This document shows, piece by piece, positions 1-11,917 of a stretch of DNA of 64,000 nucleotides. The notes beneath the pieces were generated by a model that was not told the origin of the DNA, made no database searches, and saw only the letters and a list, made by a program, of their open reading frames with translations. The stretch comes from Acanthaster planci (taxonomy: Eukaryota > Echinodermata > Asteroidea > Valvatida > Acanthasteridae): positions 12,254 to 76,253 of the forward strand of contig NW_019091377.1 of NCBI RefSeq assembly GCF_001949145.1. The letters run 5' to 3'. Numbering within the stretch: position 1 is the first letter of the stretch; each line of letters starts with the position of its first letter. The translations under genes were made by a program, and so were the position numbers.

Positions 1-112
1 AAATGTGAGCTTAAAGGGGCACTGTTGATGAGCCAGTCTCACTTCTAACATCATACCATCATTCAGGCAAACCAAACATGGACCTCCTACAAGCATGAGA
101 AAGTCACCCTAC

Positions 113-3100
113 CTCCCTGTGTAGCTGCGGATGATCTTGCCTTCCTTATGTTGGAGTGTCCAATTGTAGCTGGTGACAGGAGGGTTAGCTGGGGCACTGC
201 AGGTAAAGAGAGGTTTCTCTCCGCGTTGGACCGTCTTCTCAGGAGGGGAAATGGAAACCTTCGGCAGATCTAGAAATGCAAAGAAACAACCCCAGCAATG
301 AAACTGTTCCAGTGACAGGGTTACCAAGTGATGGCTACCAACTGTCAACATTTACCAAGTACGAAAAATGTGCAAAAATGTGTCTCACATTAGGAATTTC
401 ATGGTTTCATTCTGTGGCAACTGCAATCGCTCTACACTTGCATATGGTTTCTTAAATAACAAGTTCATGTTAATGACCTTTCCTTATTTGAAACTTTCAG
501 AAGTCATGCATTTTGGAAGATATCCCTGATTAATCATTATGAACAAAAGTTAAGTGGAAAAAGTTAAGAAACCATTCAATGAAAGGCGATTTATACTGAT
601 CATCCGTGGATTCAGTACAATCATCTGTAGCATTTTCCTAACCTACCGGTCACATATCGTCAATTACAACAACCATCTCCAATAAAATTCATCTTCAGAT
701 TTACACACGCCACTATCAAGTGGGCCAGTGCTTACATGATAAGTGGAGAACAACATCCCTGCTCCTGACTGGCCGAAAGCTGGTCACATTAGAAACACAA
801 GTTACAGTCTTCCCATTATCGTGCCAAGTTGGGAAGAGAACAAGCCTGCTATCTGCATCATGAGACACACCGTTGGATGAAATCCTTGGATAGGAATAGA
901 AGACACAATGTAGATTATCATTTTTCAGGTAGACCTTAAAAACAAGTTTCAGAAAAAGCGTTGTTTTAATTCAATTGCAAGCTCCTTCGTGGTGGTACAA
1001 ATGGTTCCGAAAAATATTTGACTTGATTATGAACTGCTTCTGCTGAATTTAGTAAAGTAATTAATGACTGTCTCTAGCCAAGACTAATCATTAGACAGTT
1101 GTTCATCTTCAGGTTTCTGTGCTATGAAATCACTGAAAATGCTTGTATCCTGCTGTATGACTTGCCTAAGGACACACCATAAGATCCTCAGCTGGATTGG
1201 AATCCCAGACACTCTGATCATGAGTTACAAGCTTTGTCCCCAATGGGTCAATACACTCCCCTGTCTGAGCTCACAGATCAAATGAATACCTGGCCTGTAC
1301 TTTAGCATCTACAGTGCGATCGTCTTCTCCAACAAACCACATGATGGTTGGTTCTGGGTACGCTTCGCGTACTTGGCACGTCAGGTTGACCGGCTGACCT
1401 TCCTGTATGCTCAGTACACCCCCATGGGAGCCATTTTCTGTCCAGTTTGCGATGTAAGGCCCTGTGCCCTGGCCTGTAGAAACGTACAACAGATGCCCTT
1501 TAATAGTAATGATAACCTTACCCTTTGTGGGAGTGGAAGAGTCCAAACTGACAAGGAAAAGAAACCATTCAGATCCTCTCTACTGATAACAAAGGAAACT
1601 AAAAAGAAAGTAAGGAAGTAGCGTGCAAATGTACTTTTATTCTCAGGGGTTGATACATATCAGTTCTGCGTGTAATCTTAAGACAACACTACAAGCAAAA
1701 TAATCATTAGGCTCTTCCTAAAATTTGGATCCATCACCAGCCTTGACTTCATTGTTGAGATAACTAATTAGGCCAATGCTATATAGTCTAACAGACCCTT
1801 TTCAAATCTGTGGCTTTATTGCCAGCTGTGGCTGCAAATCTGGTTTGAGAATGTTTAAGAGCATTTAATTTAATCTTCTTCACTTGCTCACAGTCACTAG
1901 TATTTAATAAGTGGGAAAAAACATGACAACTTAATCTTAATACTTCATTACGCATTCTGAGGTGACAAATCCCTGATTAGTTTAAAGAAACTTGACTAAT
2001 TATCATAGCTTACTTTCAACCGTGAGCCAACCATCCATATGTGCATCATCATTTCCTCCTTCGTGGCCCACAATGCACCTGTACCTCCCAGCATTCTCAA
2101 ATGCTGCGCTCTCAATGATGATGGAAACAGTCTGGTTCTTCTCCGTCACCTTCAGCGACTCGTTGCTAGTTTGGATAACCTCAAGGCCTGGTGGCCACTG
2201 GCTGATGATCCGGTTCCCCACCACCCACATCAGGGTACCAGCCTCTGGTTTGGTTGTGCAGTGGAACTCCACGCTGCTGCCAAGGAGGACAGTCTGATTT
2301 CTAGGGCCTTCCAAAAATGGATCTGGAACATCTGTAGCAGATATACATGTACCGGTAACAATGACCTTCTGGAATGCCCAAACCTAATGACTTGTCTAGA
2401 ACACTGCCAACTTCCCTTCTGGTGACTAAAAAGATCAACAATCAAACATTAAGCCTTTACAAAATTAGTGCACTTTATTCAAGAGAGGTGCAATGCCAAA
2501 TCCACTGGACAAAACAATGAATTGCATGCATGCAAAATGACAAATAGGCACTGAACTGTCATTGGCACAAGTACATTACATGTACATGTACAGGTACATG
2601 TACATGGGATGAAGTTACAAAGAGACTTACGTGTTACAGTAACAGTCACATTCTTTCTAAACACCACTCTTCCGTTCACAACCCCACACATGTACATGCC
2701 GTTAGTTTCTGGGCCAGTGGCTGTGATGTTTGTTTCCAGGTGAAACGGTCTGCAAATGGATACATGACAACATCTTCATGTGGTTCTTCAATTGAAGACA
2801 ACTCACGAAAGTGCCTACAGATCTCTTCATTTTAACTGTCAATTTAAATTTTCGCCTAGCATAGTAGTAAAATTAACATCACCCATAGGATCAAGTCCAG
2901 CTTTAAAACAAAATGCAATTGGCTACCAGATGGGATTCAAATGACCGTTACCACAAGGAGAGGAAGACCAGAAATACACCAGCGGTCCGTTTCTGGATTC
3001 AAAACCATTTTTAAGGAGTGTGTATCCCCCATTTTCTAAGCCCTTCTTCTTTTTCAATCTCTTAATATCATCCAAACATGTGTACATGTATGTGTAATTT

Positions 3101-6100
3101 TTCTACCCTTCCCAACACAAAATTGCTGAGTTGGAATCCTGATGAGAACACCAATTATAAAACGCGTAACTTTAGAAGCGTTGAGGTCGAGGGGTACTTG
3201 TGCATGTTAGCAATTTATTATCTTATTTGCATTGTGTTTTGTTTCAGGCTGCTGAATATAGGTGATGTCAACCACTTGACATGCAAGCCAAGTCTCATCC
3301 TTACTGAAAGCCACTTGAAGGCTGTTTAAAAAGTGTGTCTTATTTCCTGGTTTCAATATAATTCCTTCTTGCAATGTTCATAATGATCATCAACCACAGA
3401 AAATGTTCACTGAACAGAGCAGACTGTGCACAGCGTTCTCCACAGCCTAACATTCATAGCAGGGCAGCATATAATACATGTATGAGCGTGGAGCACGAAG
3501 CCATTATGGCATGGAGTCCGCGGGGCCCACTCAAGGAAAAAGGGAAAATCAAACAAAAACAAAAAAAGGGTGGTGAGAATTTTGGCTGGTCGAGGCAAAA
3601 CTTCAGTGGGGCGATTTAAACTTTTGGCAGGGCAGCCCACCTTGCTAAAACCCCTTGTGGAGAGCAAACACTGTGTACAGAGAATTACAATGGGCACTGT
3701 ATGCCAAAACTGTGGATGCTGTAAAAGGGAATACATGTACATGTCCCTAGCTAATCATTGAGAATGCCCAGCCATGCTTGATAATGTATTCATCTGCATT
3801 AACAAAGCAAGGTATGCATTACTCAAGGGGATTCCCCAGATGAGTACCAACCAGTGTGGGACACTGTCATACATGTAGCTAACACGAGCAGACGATTGAT
3901 GAGTTGACCTACTGGACTGGAAATGAATTAGCAGGTTGACATTTTGGGCAGTCTTCAAGGTTGTGTAAACACAATTCACAACAGCAGCTGATGAATACAT
4001 ATACACCATTGCTTATTCCCTAGGTTTTAAAGAGCCCTATGCCATGTTTTCTCATAAACACAGCCGAACAAGTCTGAAGAGGTGGACAGAACGTGTGTTG
4101 GACCAGACTGCTATGAATGGCCACTTTTTATTGCAAGTAAGCTCTAACGGGGCAAGGGATTTATTTTGTACAATTTCACGATACAAGAAACACAGTACAC
4201 ATTTGATACAGATGACTCTCACAAGTCGGTATTTATAGCTCTTGGTTGTACTCGGAACACGTTCCAGTGTGTCTTGCCTTTTAGTTTAAGTTAATTTAAG
4301 TTTGAAAAAAAATCAAAATTAAATCCATCCATCAAATACATGTAGAAAGATAAACAAGCAGGCTTTAGAAATAAACATCTCAAGCCAAATTGAAAGACTC
4401 CAGGCTGAGTTTGGTTCAGTAACAAATTTCACCATGGATTTGTTCTACAAGATCTCTGCTAGCCTTGTTTTTAATCCGACTTCAATCAATTTGTATTGGC
4501 TCCATGCCAAAAGGGAAATTTACCCACATTGTTATTGCAGAGTGTACATTGTACATCTATAAATTTATACGAACTGGCAGGTTAGAAACTGCATTAAGTT
4601 ACATGTAACTTTGTATGGCACTGATACACTATTAAGTGGGTGTCCAGTAAAATTTCAATTTCAAGGATCTCATGAGTAGAATAAGATATGAATAGAAGCA
4701 GAAAGAGGGATGTGACAGGTCAAAAAACAAACTCCACCCAAACCGGCAGGTATACTGTCTATTTTGTAGGCTTTGTTACTAGAATCTGTGCAGATTTAGA
4801 CATTACCTTTCTTTTGAATAGAAAGACAACTAAAGTATTTTATTGAAAACTACACACAAAACTATCAAAAGATACCACAAAGAGAACAAAACCAAGCAAA
4901 AGCAAACAAAAGCACACAAACTGAAAGAAAAAGGCACCCCCCTCCACAAAAAAATGGTTTCAATTGCTAAGAATTGTTCAGTCAGCATGCAGTTCAGAGT
5001 TTGTGGTTATAGATAAATTCTCAGTGTGGGTATCTGATAGTTATGAAAATTATACAAACCCAGGTCAATTCGCACGTACAAAAGGACCTCACTGCTGAAA
5101 AAGCAATTTTGGTGAAGTTTTTTGGGGAAACAAATGGGAAAACAAACTTACGGTGGGTAATAAGGAGCATCTTGGATGCGGCTTGTTATTTCCAACTTGT
5201 TGCCATAGTGATGCCAGGACCACTGTGATGGTTGCATTCCATAAGCAATACACGATAAGATCACAGACTCTCCATAGGGTACAAACACAGCCGATGAGTT
5301 TGCCAACTTTAGCACAGGTTCAACTACGGAGGAACAGGAGCAGTGTCACGATCTCATTCAAACTTTGCTGGGGTTTGCGAAACACAATTTCCTCTATCTC
5401 TTTAATTTGGCTAGTCTATGGAACAGAATGAAGCAGCCTCCATTATTACAATTGCATTCTGAACATGTTAACAAACATAATGAGAAATTTCCTGAAGTTC
5501 TTCAAATCTAAACGTGGATATTTGTACTGTGAATTTCAAATTCAATCTCAGCAAGGTCAGTTATTCTAAGACTCCTGTTTGCTCACTATTAGCCTGTACT
5601 TGCAACTAAACCATATGCTACTGGGTTTAGTTTGCATTTGTTTAAGTTGCATGACGTACATGTATACCCAGGCGATTTTCAAGATTTTCCGTTTTCAAAT
5701 TTCTTCACAAATTCATAACTTCATTTACTGGACATTTACACCTACATGAATGACTGTCTGGTGGCTACTCTAATCTGACAGACAACATCTATTGATGACG
5801 CTTTTGAAAAAGGTTTTGAAGAATTAATTGCAAATGTTGGGGTAATGTTATGACTAAGACTGCACAGAATGGTTGTAGGTTTTGTACCTAAATGTAGACT
5901 ACCCACCTTGCCTGCATTCTGCTCCTAGCAGTCCCTTTGGGCAAAGGCATATCCCAGTAAAAGGGTGGCATTCCACGCCAGGTGCGCATGAGCACGGTCG
6001 ATCACAGTGTACACCATACCTTGCATGGGGGCAACCTAGCCAGGGATGACAAAGAAGGTTTGAAATCAAACTTTCATGCACTGGAATACAATTCTCAAAA

Positions 6101-8954
6101 GACGGCACTCAATATAAAGAAAAACTGTGTCCCCAAACCCATATTGATGTGATGTATAACAACATGATGCATTTGGGCAAGTTTAAGTCTCAACAACAGT
6201 TCAACTGCCAGTCAAATGCCTTTGCAGTTCTGCACAATACATACACATTACACACTTGAAAAGCCATGGTCAAACTAGTTTTTAAAATATCGTCACATTC
6301 TATGATTGGCTACAACCGTCGTGCTGTTCATGATAAATGTAATAAATTTCATGAGAATGGCTCTTTCACAAATGATGACTTTGATCAGCCATTGTTAACT
6401 GGCAGTGTAACCATGCCCTAATTCCTGGTTCCAAATGGTTGGCAAGATAGTCCAAGCCAAATGTTTCCAGAGAGCAAATCTCATGTCGATTGTGCTTGTG
6501 ACCTGCAATGAAGACAATTTCACAGTCTTCCGCTTAAAGTTGGCTGAGCATTTGGTTTTTTGGACTGAAAACTTAACACCAAGTGAACAAAGAAGCCAGC
6601 TTAGTTGAATACATTTTTTGGTTTGGGGTTGTCTTCTGGTGAGGTAACGTACTGGTTTTTACCTTGAAGTTCCAAGGTTACAAGTGCGCTAATTTGGGGA
6701 TCCTCAAGTAGAGATACAGAAGGCTGAAATTTAAGTTTGCAGGATAGCTCCAGTAAACCATCAGATGCAGTGATGTTATCCACTGTGAAATTACCTCTCA
6801 CTCGAGAAACAATGGACCCAGCTGCAAACAAAACAGGAAAAAAGTTCGGTAATTATTTCATGTATGTTACCTCATTATCCAACTCAGAACAGCAAAACAT
6901 CATGTATTGGATTTGTTTAACCTTTCATGAAATTTAGCCGACAAAAAGCTGCTGCTCAATTAAACATATCCTTCATCGAAAATGGAATAGTTATTTGATC
7001 ATAAAAAGAATTCCACAAATTCTGAGGGTAGTCAGGAACCTCTTTCATACATGCATCTGTCCACAACTTTTAGGGGGTAAAAAATGATAACATCTGTCAG
7101 CCGCATACCTGGCAGATAGTAATCCGCAAAGAAAGGCTCAGAGATTACCGAGTGTCCCGAGTCGCCTGCATTTATCTTCATACATTCAATGTAAATATCT
7201 GAAACCACATAGACATTGACAAAGAGGACAACATAGACTCTGACAGCACCTGCAAAATGTAAAGGAAAAAGAACATTACTGAAGTGACAAGACTGACACT
7301 ATCAATGGTTTTAGAATAGTCCTCATAAATCAGTCCTTCAAAATCTTTTATCTACTTACATGTACATGTACATGTATTCATTGGATACAGCTTCATTTTT
7401 CAAAGTCCTCCTGCAATTCTTGTCAGTATACATATACATGTACGTTGTTGTTGAGACACTCCAAATGATATACCAGAGTAGTGTGGATAATTTCAGGGGT
7501 AGTCTTGGCCTAAATGTTTGTGCAATTGAACATTTACAAGACAAATCTGGCCCAAGATACTCAACGAAGTGCATTCTTACATGTACATGTATAAGATACA
7601 AGCCACATATTTTGCCAGTGAAGCCTCAATCCTTTGAAATCTTCCCCTTACATGTACATGTATGCAAGGAAAATTAATTAACCCTGACCCCCCTGGGGTG
7701 TATGTAAAATCATATTGAAAACAGAGAATTTGGGACTGTTAGGGTTAAAAGGTCTGTACACATACATGAAGTGTACACTCAGCCATCATAAAGAAGCTGC
7801 AACTTTGCGTGATAATCCACACGGAAATTCCCAGCTAGAGTATAGATCAACACTATGCATGGTACAGTATCGAGTTTAGGATCCAAGTAATTGGTTTATA
7901 AACAAAGTGGGTGCCAACTTTCTACAGTGCAAAACTGTACACCTACATGTACATGTACACTGTACATGTATGGTATGCAGGGAGGGAATAGTAGTTTACC
8001 GGTATTTGACAAAATGTTTAAAAGAAAGGGAAGACTTTTAGGAACTGAACCCAAGAATCTATATTCTGGAGCGGATATCATCTGTGCACATGTACATGTA
8101 CATGCAAGGGCAGTAACATAACAGTCAGCAAACAGCGTTCACAGCACAACAAAGTGGCATCGTTCAACATCTTGTGCTGAAATCAATGGCTTGATATCAA
8201 CTTGAAAATTACCTTTCAAACCTCAAGGAACTTTTTCCTTTCAATAATTGTGCTGTTATAAATTTGAATTTGTGGGGCAACTGACCATTTGAGAACTTGC
8301 TTTTTGACAGGAAACAGGAGGAACTCACATGTGCCATTGATGCGTAACTCCACACTCTTATACATTAGCTCGACGGTTTCAGGAAGTTGAGCATCCAAAC
8401 TTGAGTGGAATAAATCCTGGTCCTATTTGAGAAAGTGGCGATCCCTGATGTCAAGATATTTACAGTATATTAAGGAAACAGACTGATACATTGGGGTTTG
8501 GGATATATACCATAGTTACATGTACATTAATGATTGTTTAACAAACCACATTTAAGGTACACAAAAAATGTCCTTAAAGTTCTTCAGTACATGTACATGT
8601 ATGTGCTCTCTTAAAAAATGAGTTCCCCAGAGAAGGACAGAGGCAAGGCATGATTCTAGGCAAAGCTTGCAAACCTCCTTTTCAAGTTGAGCAACATGAA
8701 TAAGAAGTAATATGAGGCACTGTGGGCACAGCCTCAAGAAAGAAAGAAATGCACAAATATTTGTTGAAAAGGAACTTCCTTCAGTACAGCAAATGATAAA
8801 ACTTTCACAGAAGCTGGCAAAAATGACTTACCATGCTCGAATTCAACGGAGGCGGCATATAACACATCATACCTTCATCAGCAGCATTTCCATGGCAACT
8901 ACTCGTCAGCCACAGAGTAACCACAAGAACAAATCCAGCACAATACCGCCACAT
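113..8954 (-). CDS. Ig/EGF-domain receptor, Tie-like extracellular region (partial, 11 exons)
   Basis: Secreted or single-pass receptor; the 3' part lies beyond the left edge. Exons from 5' to 3': 8832-8954, 8329-8416, 7109-7249, 6663-6821, 5907-6035, 5152-5323, 2631-2749, 2014-2331, 1275-1473, 736-884, 113-269; all phases join without stops, giving about 584 residues. Seen: an N-terminal signal peptide (MWRYCAGFVLVVTLWLTSSC), about 150 residues of N-glycosylated sequence of no recognised fold, one cysteine-rich EGF-like module (about residues 171-213, CPHARYGVHCDRPCSC), then Ig domains at about 214-310, 311-416, 417-532 and the start of a fourth at 533. The Ig domains show the Cys, Trp and (G)xYxC pattern. 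The EGF style matches that of Tie and MEGF proteins, and EGF next to Ig domains suggests a Tie/angiopoietin-receptor-like kinase. The kinase is not in the window, so this name is inference; an Ig-EGF adhesion protein is the alternative. Confidence 0.8.
2573..2607. repeat. TACATG microsatellite (representative copy)
   Basis: TACATTACATGTACATGTAC then AGGTACATGTACATG. Similar short runs of the self-complementary TACATG unit occur near 7358, 7577, 7647, 7945, 8087, 8590, 10105, 10810, 31684, 34681, 40008 and 48363, nearly all in introns or intergenic DNA. Confidence 0.9.
5720..5800. repeat. Short dispersed repeat, copy 1
   Basis: CTTCATTTACTGGACATTTA then CACATGAA-like sequence and GACAGACAACATC. 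It matches about 80 bp at 36960-37045 with roughly 80 percent identity by eye; the second copy lies inside the TTAA-ended element at 36860-37463, so both may be fragments of that family. Confidence 0.6.
5907..6035 (-). other. EGF-like domain exon of the Ig/EGF receptor
   Basis: A single phase 1-1 exon of 129 bp encodes the whole EGF-like module, with eight cysteines (C-PHARYGVH-C-DRP-C-S-C-APGVE-C spacing, then CLC and a last C). Symmetrical phase 1-1 exons are typical of shuffled extracellular modules. The preceding and following junctions are also phase 1. Confidence 0.85.
7678..7748. mobile_element. TTAA hairpin micro-element 1 (71 bp)
   Basis: Starts TTAACCCTGACCCCCCTGGG and ends GGGACTGTTAGGGTTAA. 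The interior (GGTGTATGTAAAATCATATT) matches the copy at 48918-48987. It lies in an intron of the Ig/EGF receptor gene. Confidence 0.8.
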
Positions 8955-11917
8955 GATGAAGCACAGGCCTAGGGAGGCCTACCTAAATTCAGGTAGGTCA
9001 AGGAGTTGATATGGTTGAGTTAAGGTCAATTTGTACTTCGCAGGAAAGTAAATACAAATGCAAATTTGTGACGTCAGATCAAATTTTCATGTTAACAAAT
9101 CACAAAAGTTGAACACATTTCAACTTGAGTGAAATTTCGCTGCAAATTTTTGTGACATCAAATTTGCTTTGCTTTCACATTCGCCTGAAGTATAAACTGG
9201 CCTTTAGGCTAGGTGAAACGTACGGTTTAGCAATAGAATTAGAAATGACTAGAAAATGTGAATTTCGTTTCTAATTTTTGTTTTTCAATTGAGGAAGGAC
9301 AAGTCAGGTAATAGCACGGTCTTTAAATTTCATACATGTAATAAGAATTACTGTAAACATTTTACAGTCCCTTCAAATCATCAAAGGATTATTGAAGGCC
9401 TGCCAAGAACGGCCCTGCCAAGGACGAACCCGCGTTTTCGTAGCCATGATCATCACGCCTACGTATGCGAACGGTCACACCAAACAGGCTTCCACGTACT
9501 GCACACACCGCATACTCAACTCAGTCGTTTGTCACTCAGATCAGACACAGAGAAACACATGAAATCTGATCTTTACAATCAATAAACGTTTTCACGAAAA
9601 TGTACATGCACACTTACCAATCATGCCTGGAATACTGGAATCACTTAAATGTTACTCAGACACGACGAAATAAATCCATTCAGCACTACTCCGGCCGCCG
9701 TTCATGAGGAAGTAAATTAACGGCGCTATACAATCTTTGGTAAATGCATGAACCATAAAACTTTTACCTGGTACCCTGCATGCATTCATAATTCAACGGC
9801 TTTTAGGGCACCAGCGAAAATGAAACAACTTTCTTTGTATGGAGCGCCTACGCTGCGTATTTCCATAATTTAAAATAGGATCGCGAGCCATATCAACACA
9901 AAACATTCAGTCAAACCCATCGATAAAGGCAGGGTGGCACGATGTTCGATAAAGCTTAAGAAAGCCTTAGGACTACTTAACTTCCGTAAGCGCTTCCTGG
10001 AACGAAAATGGTTGCCCTGTTAAACAATGTGTTTTTATCGTTCATCTTGATAGGTTCAAGAATTCAAAACGATTAAAGAAAATGCCTGACATATCTCTCT
10101 GAGTACATGTACATGTATTTCACATTTATTGTACGAGTCCATGTACAACATTTGGGAAATTTCAACAAGTATTTGGGAACGTAACAGAGTTTATAACATT
10201 TACACAGTATCTGAGAATTGTTTCTCTAATATCCGTTTTGTTTTGGTTTGGTTTCATTTCGGATTTGTTTGGTTTTCTTGTGGGAGCGATCTTTCCAGAT
10301 AAATTAGAAAAACCAGAAAACCCAATATGGTTCACAAGCAATAGAGTGGATATGAATGAACCCACATCAGGCCACTGACGGCCTGATTTCTTTTAGTTGA
10401 ATTTTTTTTACCTGCTGGACAGCTTCATATGTTTTTCTTGGCAAAAGAGCAAGGTGACAATAATGCATTCTGAATGAAGAGCTAGCAGATGCTATATAAT
10501 TATATTGCCTGACTGAAGCCAAAGCAATTACCTACGATCTGATCCACATAATGTGATAATGCTAAATCTATACACGTGTACGTGTAAATGATTTCTTTCT
10601 CTCTCTTAAAACAGAATAACCAAGTTAATACAAATGAGGATTACTGCCATGCACCTTGAGATCAAATTTTAATACAGGATTTGCATGGTAGCCATCTTGA
10701 AGGGCAGTGTTTTTTGCTTCAAAAAGAAACCTCCTTTGTGCATACCCTGTGGAACAAAAGCACTGGCCAGTAAGATGGCACCAAGGAAACCCTCTGTAGG
10801 GGACATAAACATGTACATGTAGCGAGTACAGTCAACTCGACATAAAGAACACCATTATAGCAAAATACAGTTACATGTATAAAGCACAGATTCTGAGATT
10901 CCCAGTTTCTTGAGTTCTTGTGTTTTTCTTCATCTTTCCACTCCTTTTATAACAAAGTCCTCGTTATAACAAAGTAATTTGTCTGGTCTCTTTAACGTGT
11001 TATAACAAGGGCTGAGAGTACAGCCTAAATTATTTCTCTTTCTAAATAAGAAAAAATCATTAAATGTACTGGCCTGCGTGTTTCAGATTTTCCAAATTAC
11101 CCTTTCTAGTTCTACTTGGTTTAATTCTCTATCAATAAATATGATGTTTAAACAAAAAAAGGGAAACTGTGTGGTCAAAGAAAACACACTGTACAGATCT
11201 TAATGTGTTTATGTTATTTGATTCATTTATTATGTAGCCTGGGAGGTGCCTTACACACAAAGTTTGGTATGTGAATCGTGCATACTCAAGTCCCCAATAA
11301 CGGTGAAAGCATTGTCCAAGCTGTTTATTAAAGAATTACTCTGAACCTCATGAGCATACAGTGGTTGTGGGCCATGATTTATACCTAAGTAGGCCCAAAA
11401 CAAGGACTTAATGTGGGGGGGGGGGCAAATCCTCAACAAAGTGGACCCAGCATAGGCCTTTTGCTTTTTTTACTTTGAAAAACAACAGGATTTGTGGGGT
11501 CGTACCAATGGTTTTAGGAGGTTATAAGTAAACTCCTGAAGAGGGGATTGACCGATGCGAAAATATTGAAGCGCAAGGCATTTAGAGGGGGGGTCAACAT
11601 GTTCTACTTAAGCTCAAAATCTTTTCTTGCCTCAAAAGCGGACCACTTAGTCACGTAGGGGTGTGGATGCACCCCCTCCCCAGTGAGAGGCCTGCATAAG
11701 TATGGCAATGTTAAACAACTTTCAGATCTTTCCAAGTTGTATTACTAAATCAAAATTACTAACATTTAACTGCAATTACTACAGAAATTTGTTCATTCAC
11801 GTGACACCAGAACATTCTTATGTGTAGGGGACATGACAGATAAGGCAATGAAAGCTGGAACCACGTATTATCTTGTATCTGGGATGTTGGTTTCAGCAGC
11901 TCATTTAGAATTTCCAG
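8955..11917. other. Intergenic: Ig/EGF receptor upstream region and EIF3G 3' side
   Basis: No coding exon was recognised. The right part should contain the EIF3G 3' UTR (minus strand, running down from 11917). The stretch holds TACATG microsatellite copies near 10105 and 10810, a fold-back repeat near 10677-10800 that recurs near 34121, and AT-rich sequence near 10840-11010 with GTTATAACAA motifs that looks like a decayed DNA transposon. Open frames here are short and lack splice or homology support. Confidence 0.6.
10677..10800. repeat. Short fold-back repeat, copy 1
   Basis: The left part (GCATGGTAGCCATCTTGAAG, then a gcagtg) is mirrored by the right part (cactggcc, then taagatggcacc), giving an imperfect hairpin. 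Related sequence lies at about 34121-34225, where TTTGCATGGCTGCCATCTTG is followed by the reverse complement of the inner segment of this copy. I infer a dispersed nonautonomous DNA element; no target-site duplication is clear. Confidence 0.5.

Noticed and set aside
1373-1621. Plus-strand frames over the left-hand Ig exons (also 1992-2425).
   Set aside because: Shadows of the minus-strand Ig exons, which have Ig motifs and matching phases.
7678-7748. Interstitial telomere repeat (CCCTAACCC / TTAGGG).
   Set aside because: Only one unit at each end, arranged as an inverted pair around a shared interior, which fits a transposon end.
8230-8328. Extension of Ig/EGF receptor exon 2 past 8329 (reading CEFLLFPVKKQVLK).
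   Set aside because: It is open, but leaves the frame incompatible with exon 3; the strong donor GTGAGTTC at 8328-8321 gives the phase 1 exit that exon 3 needs.
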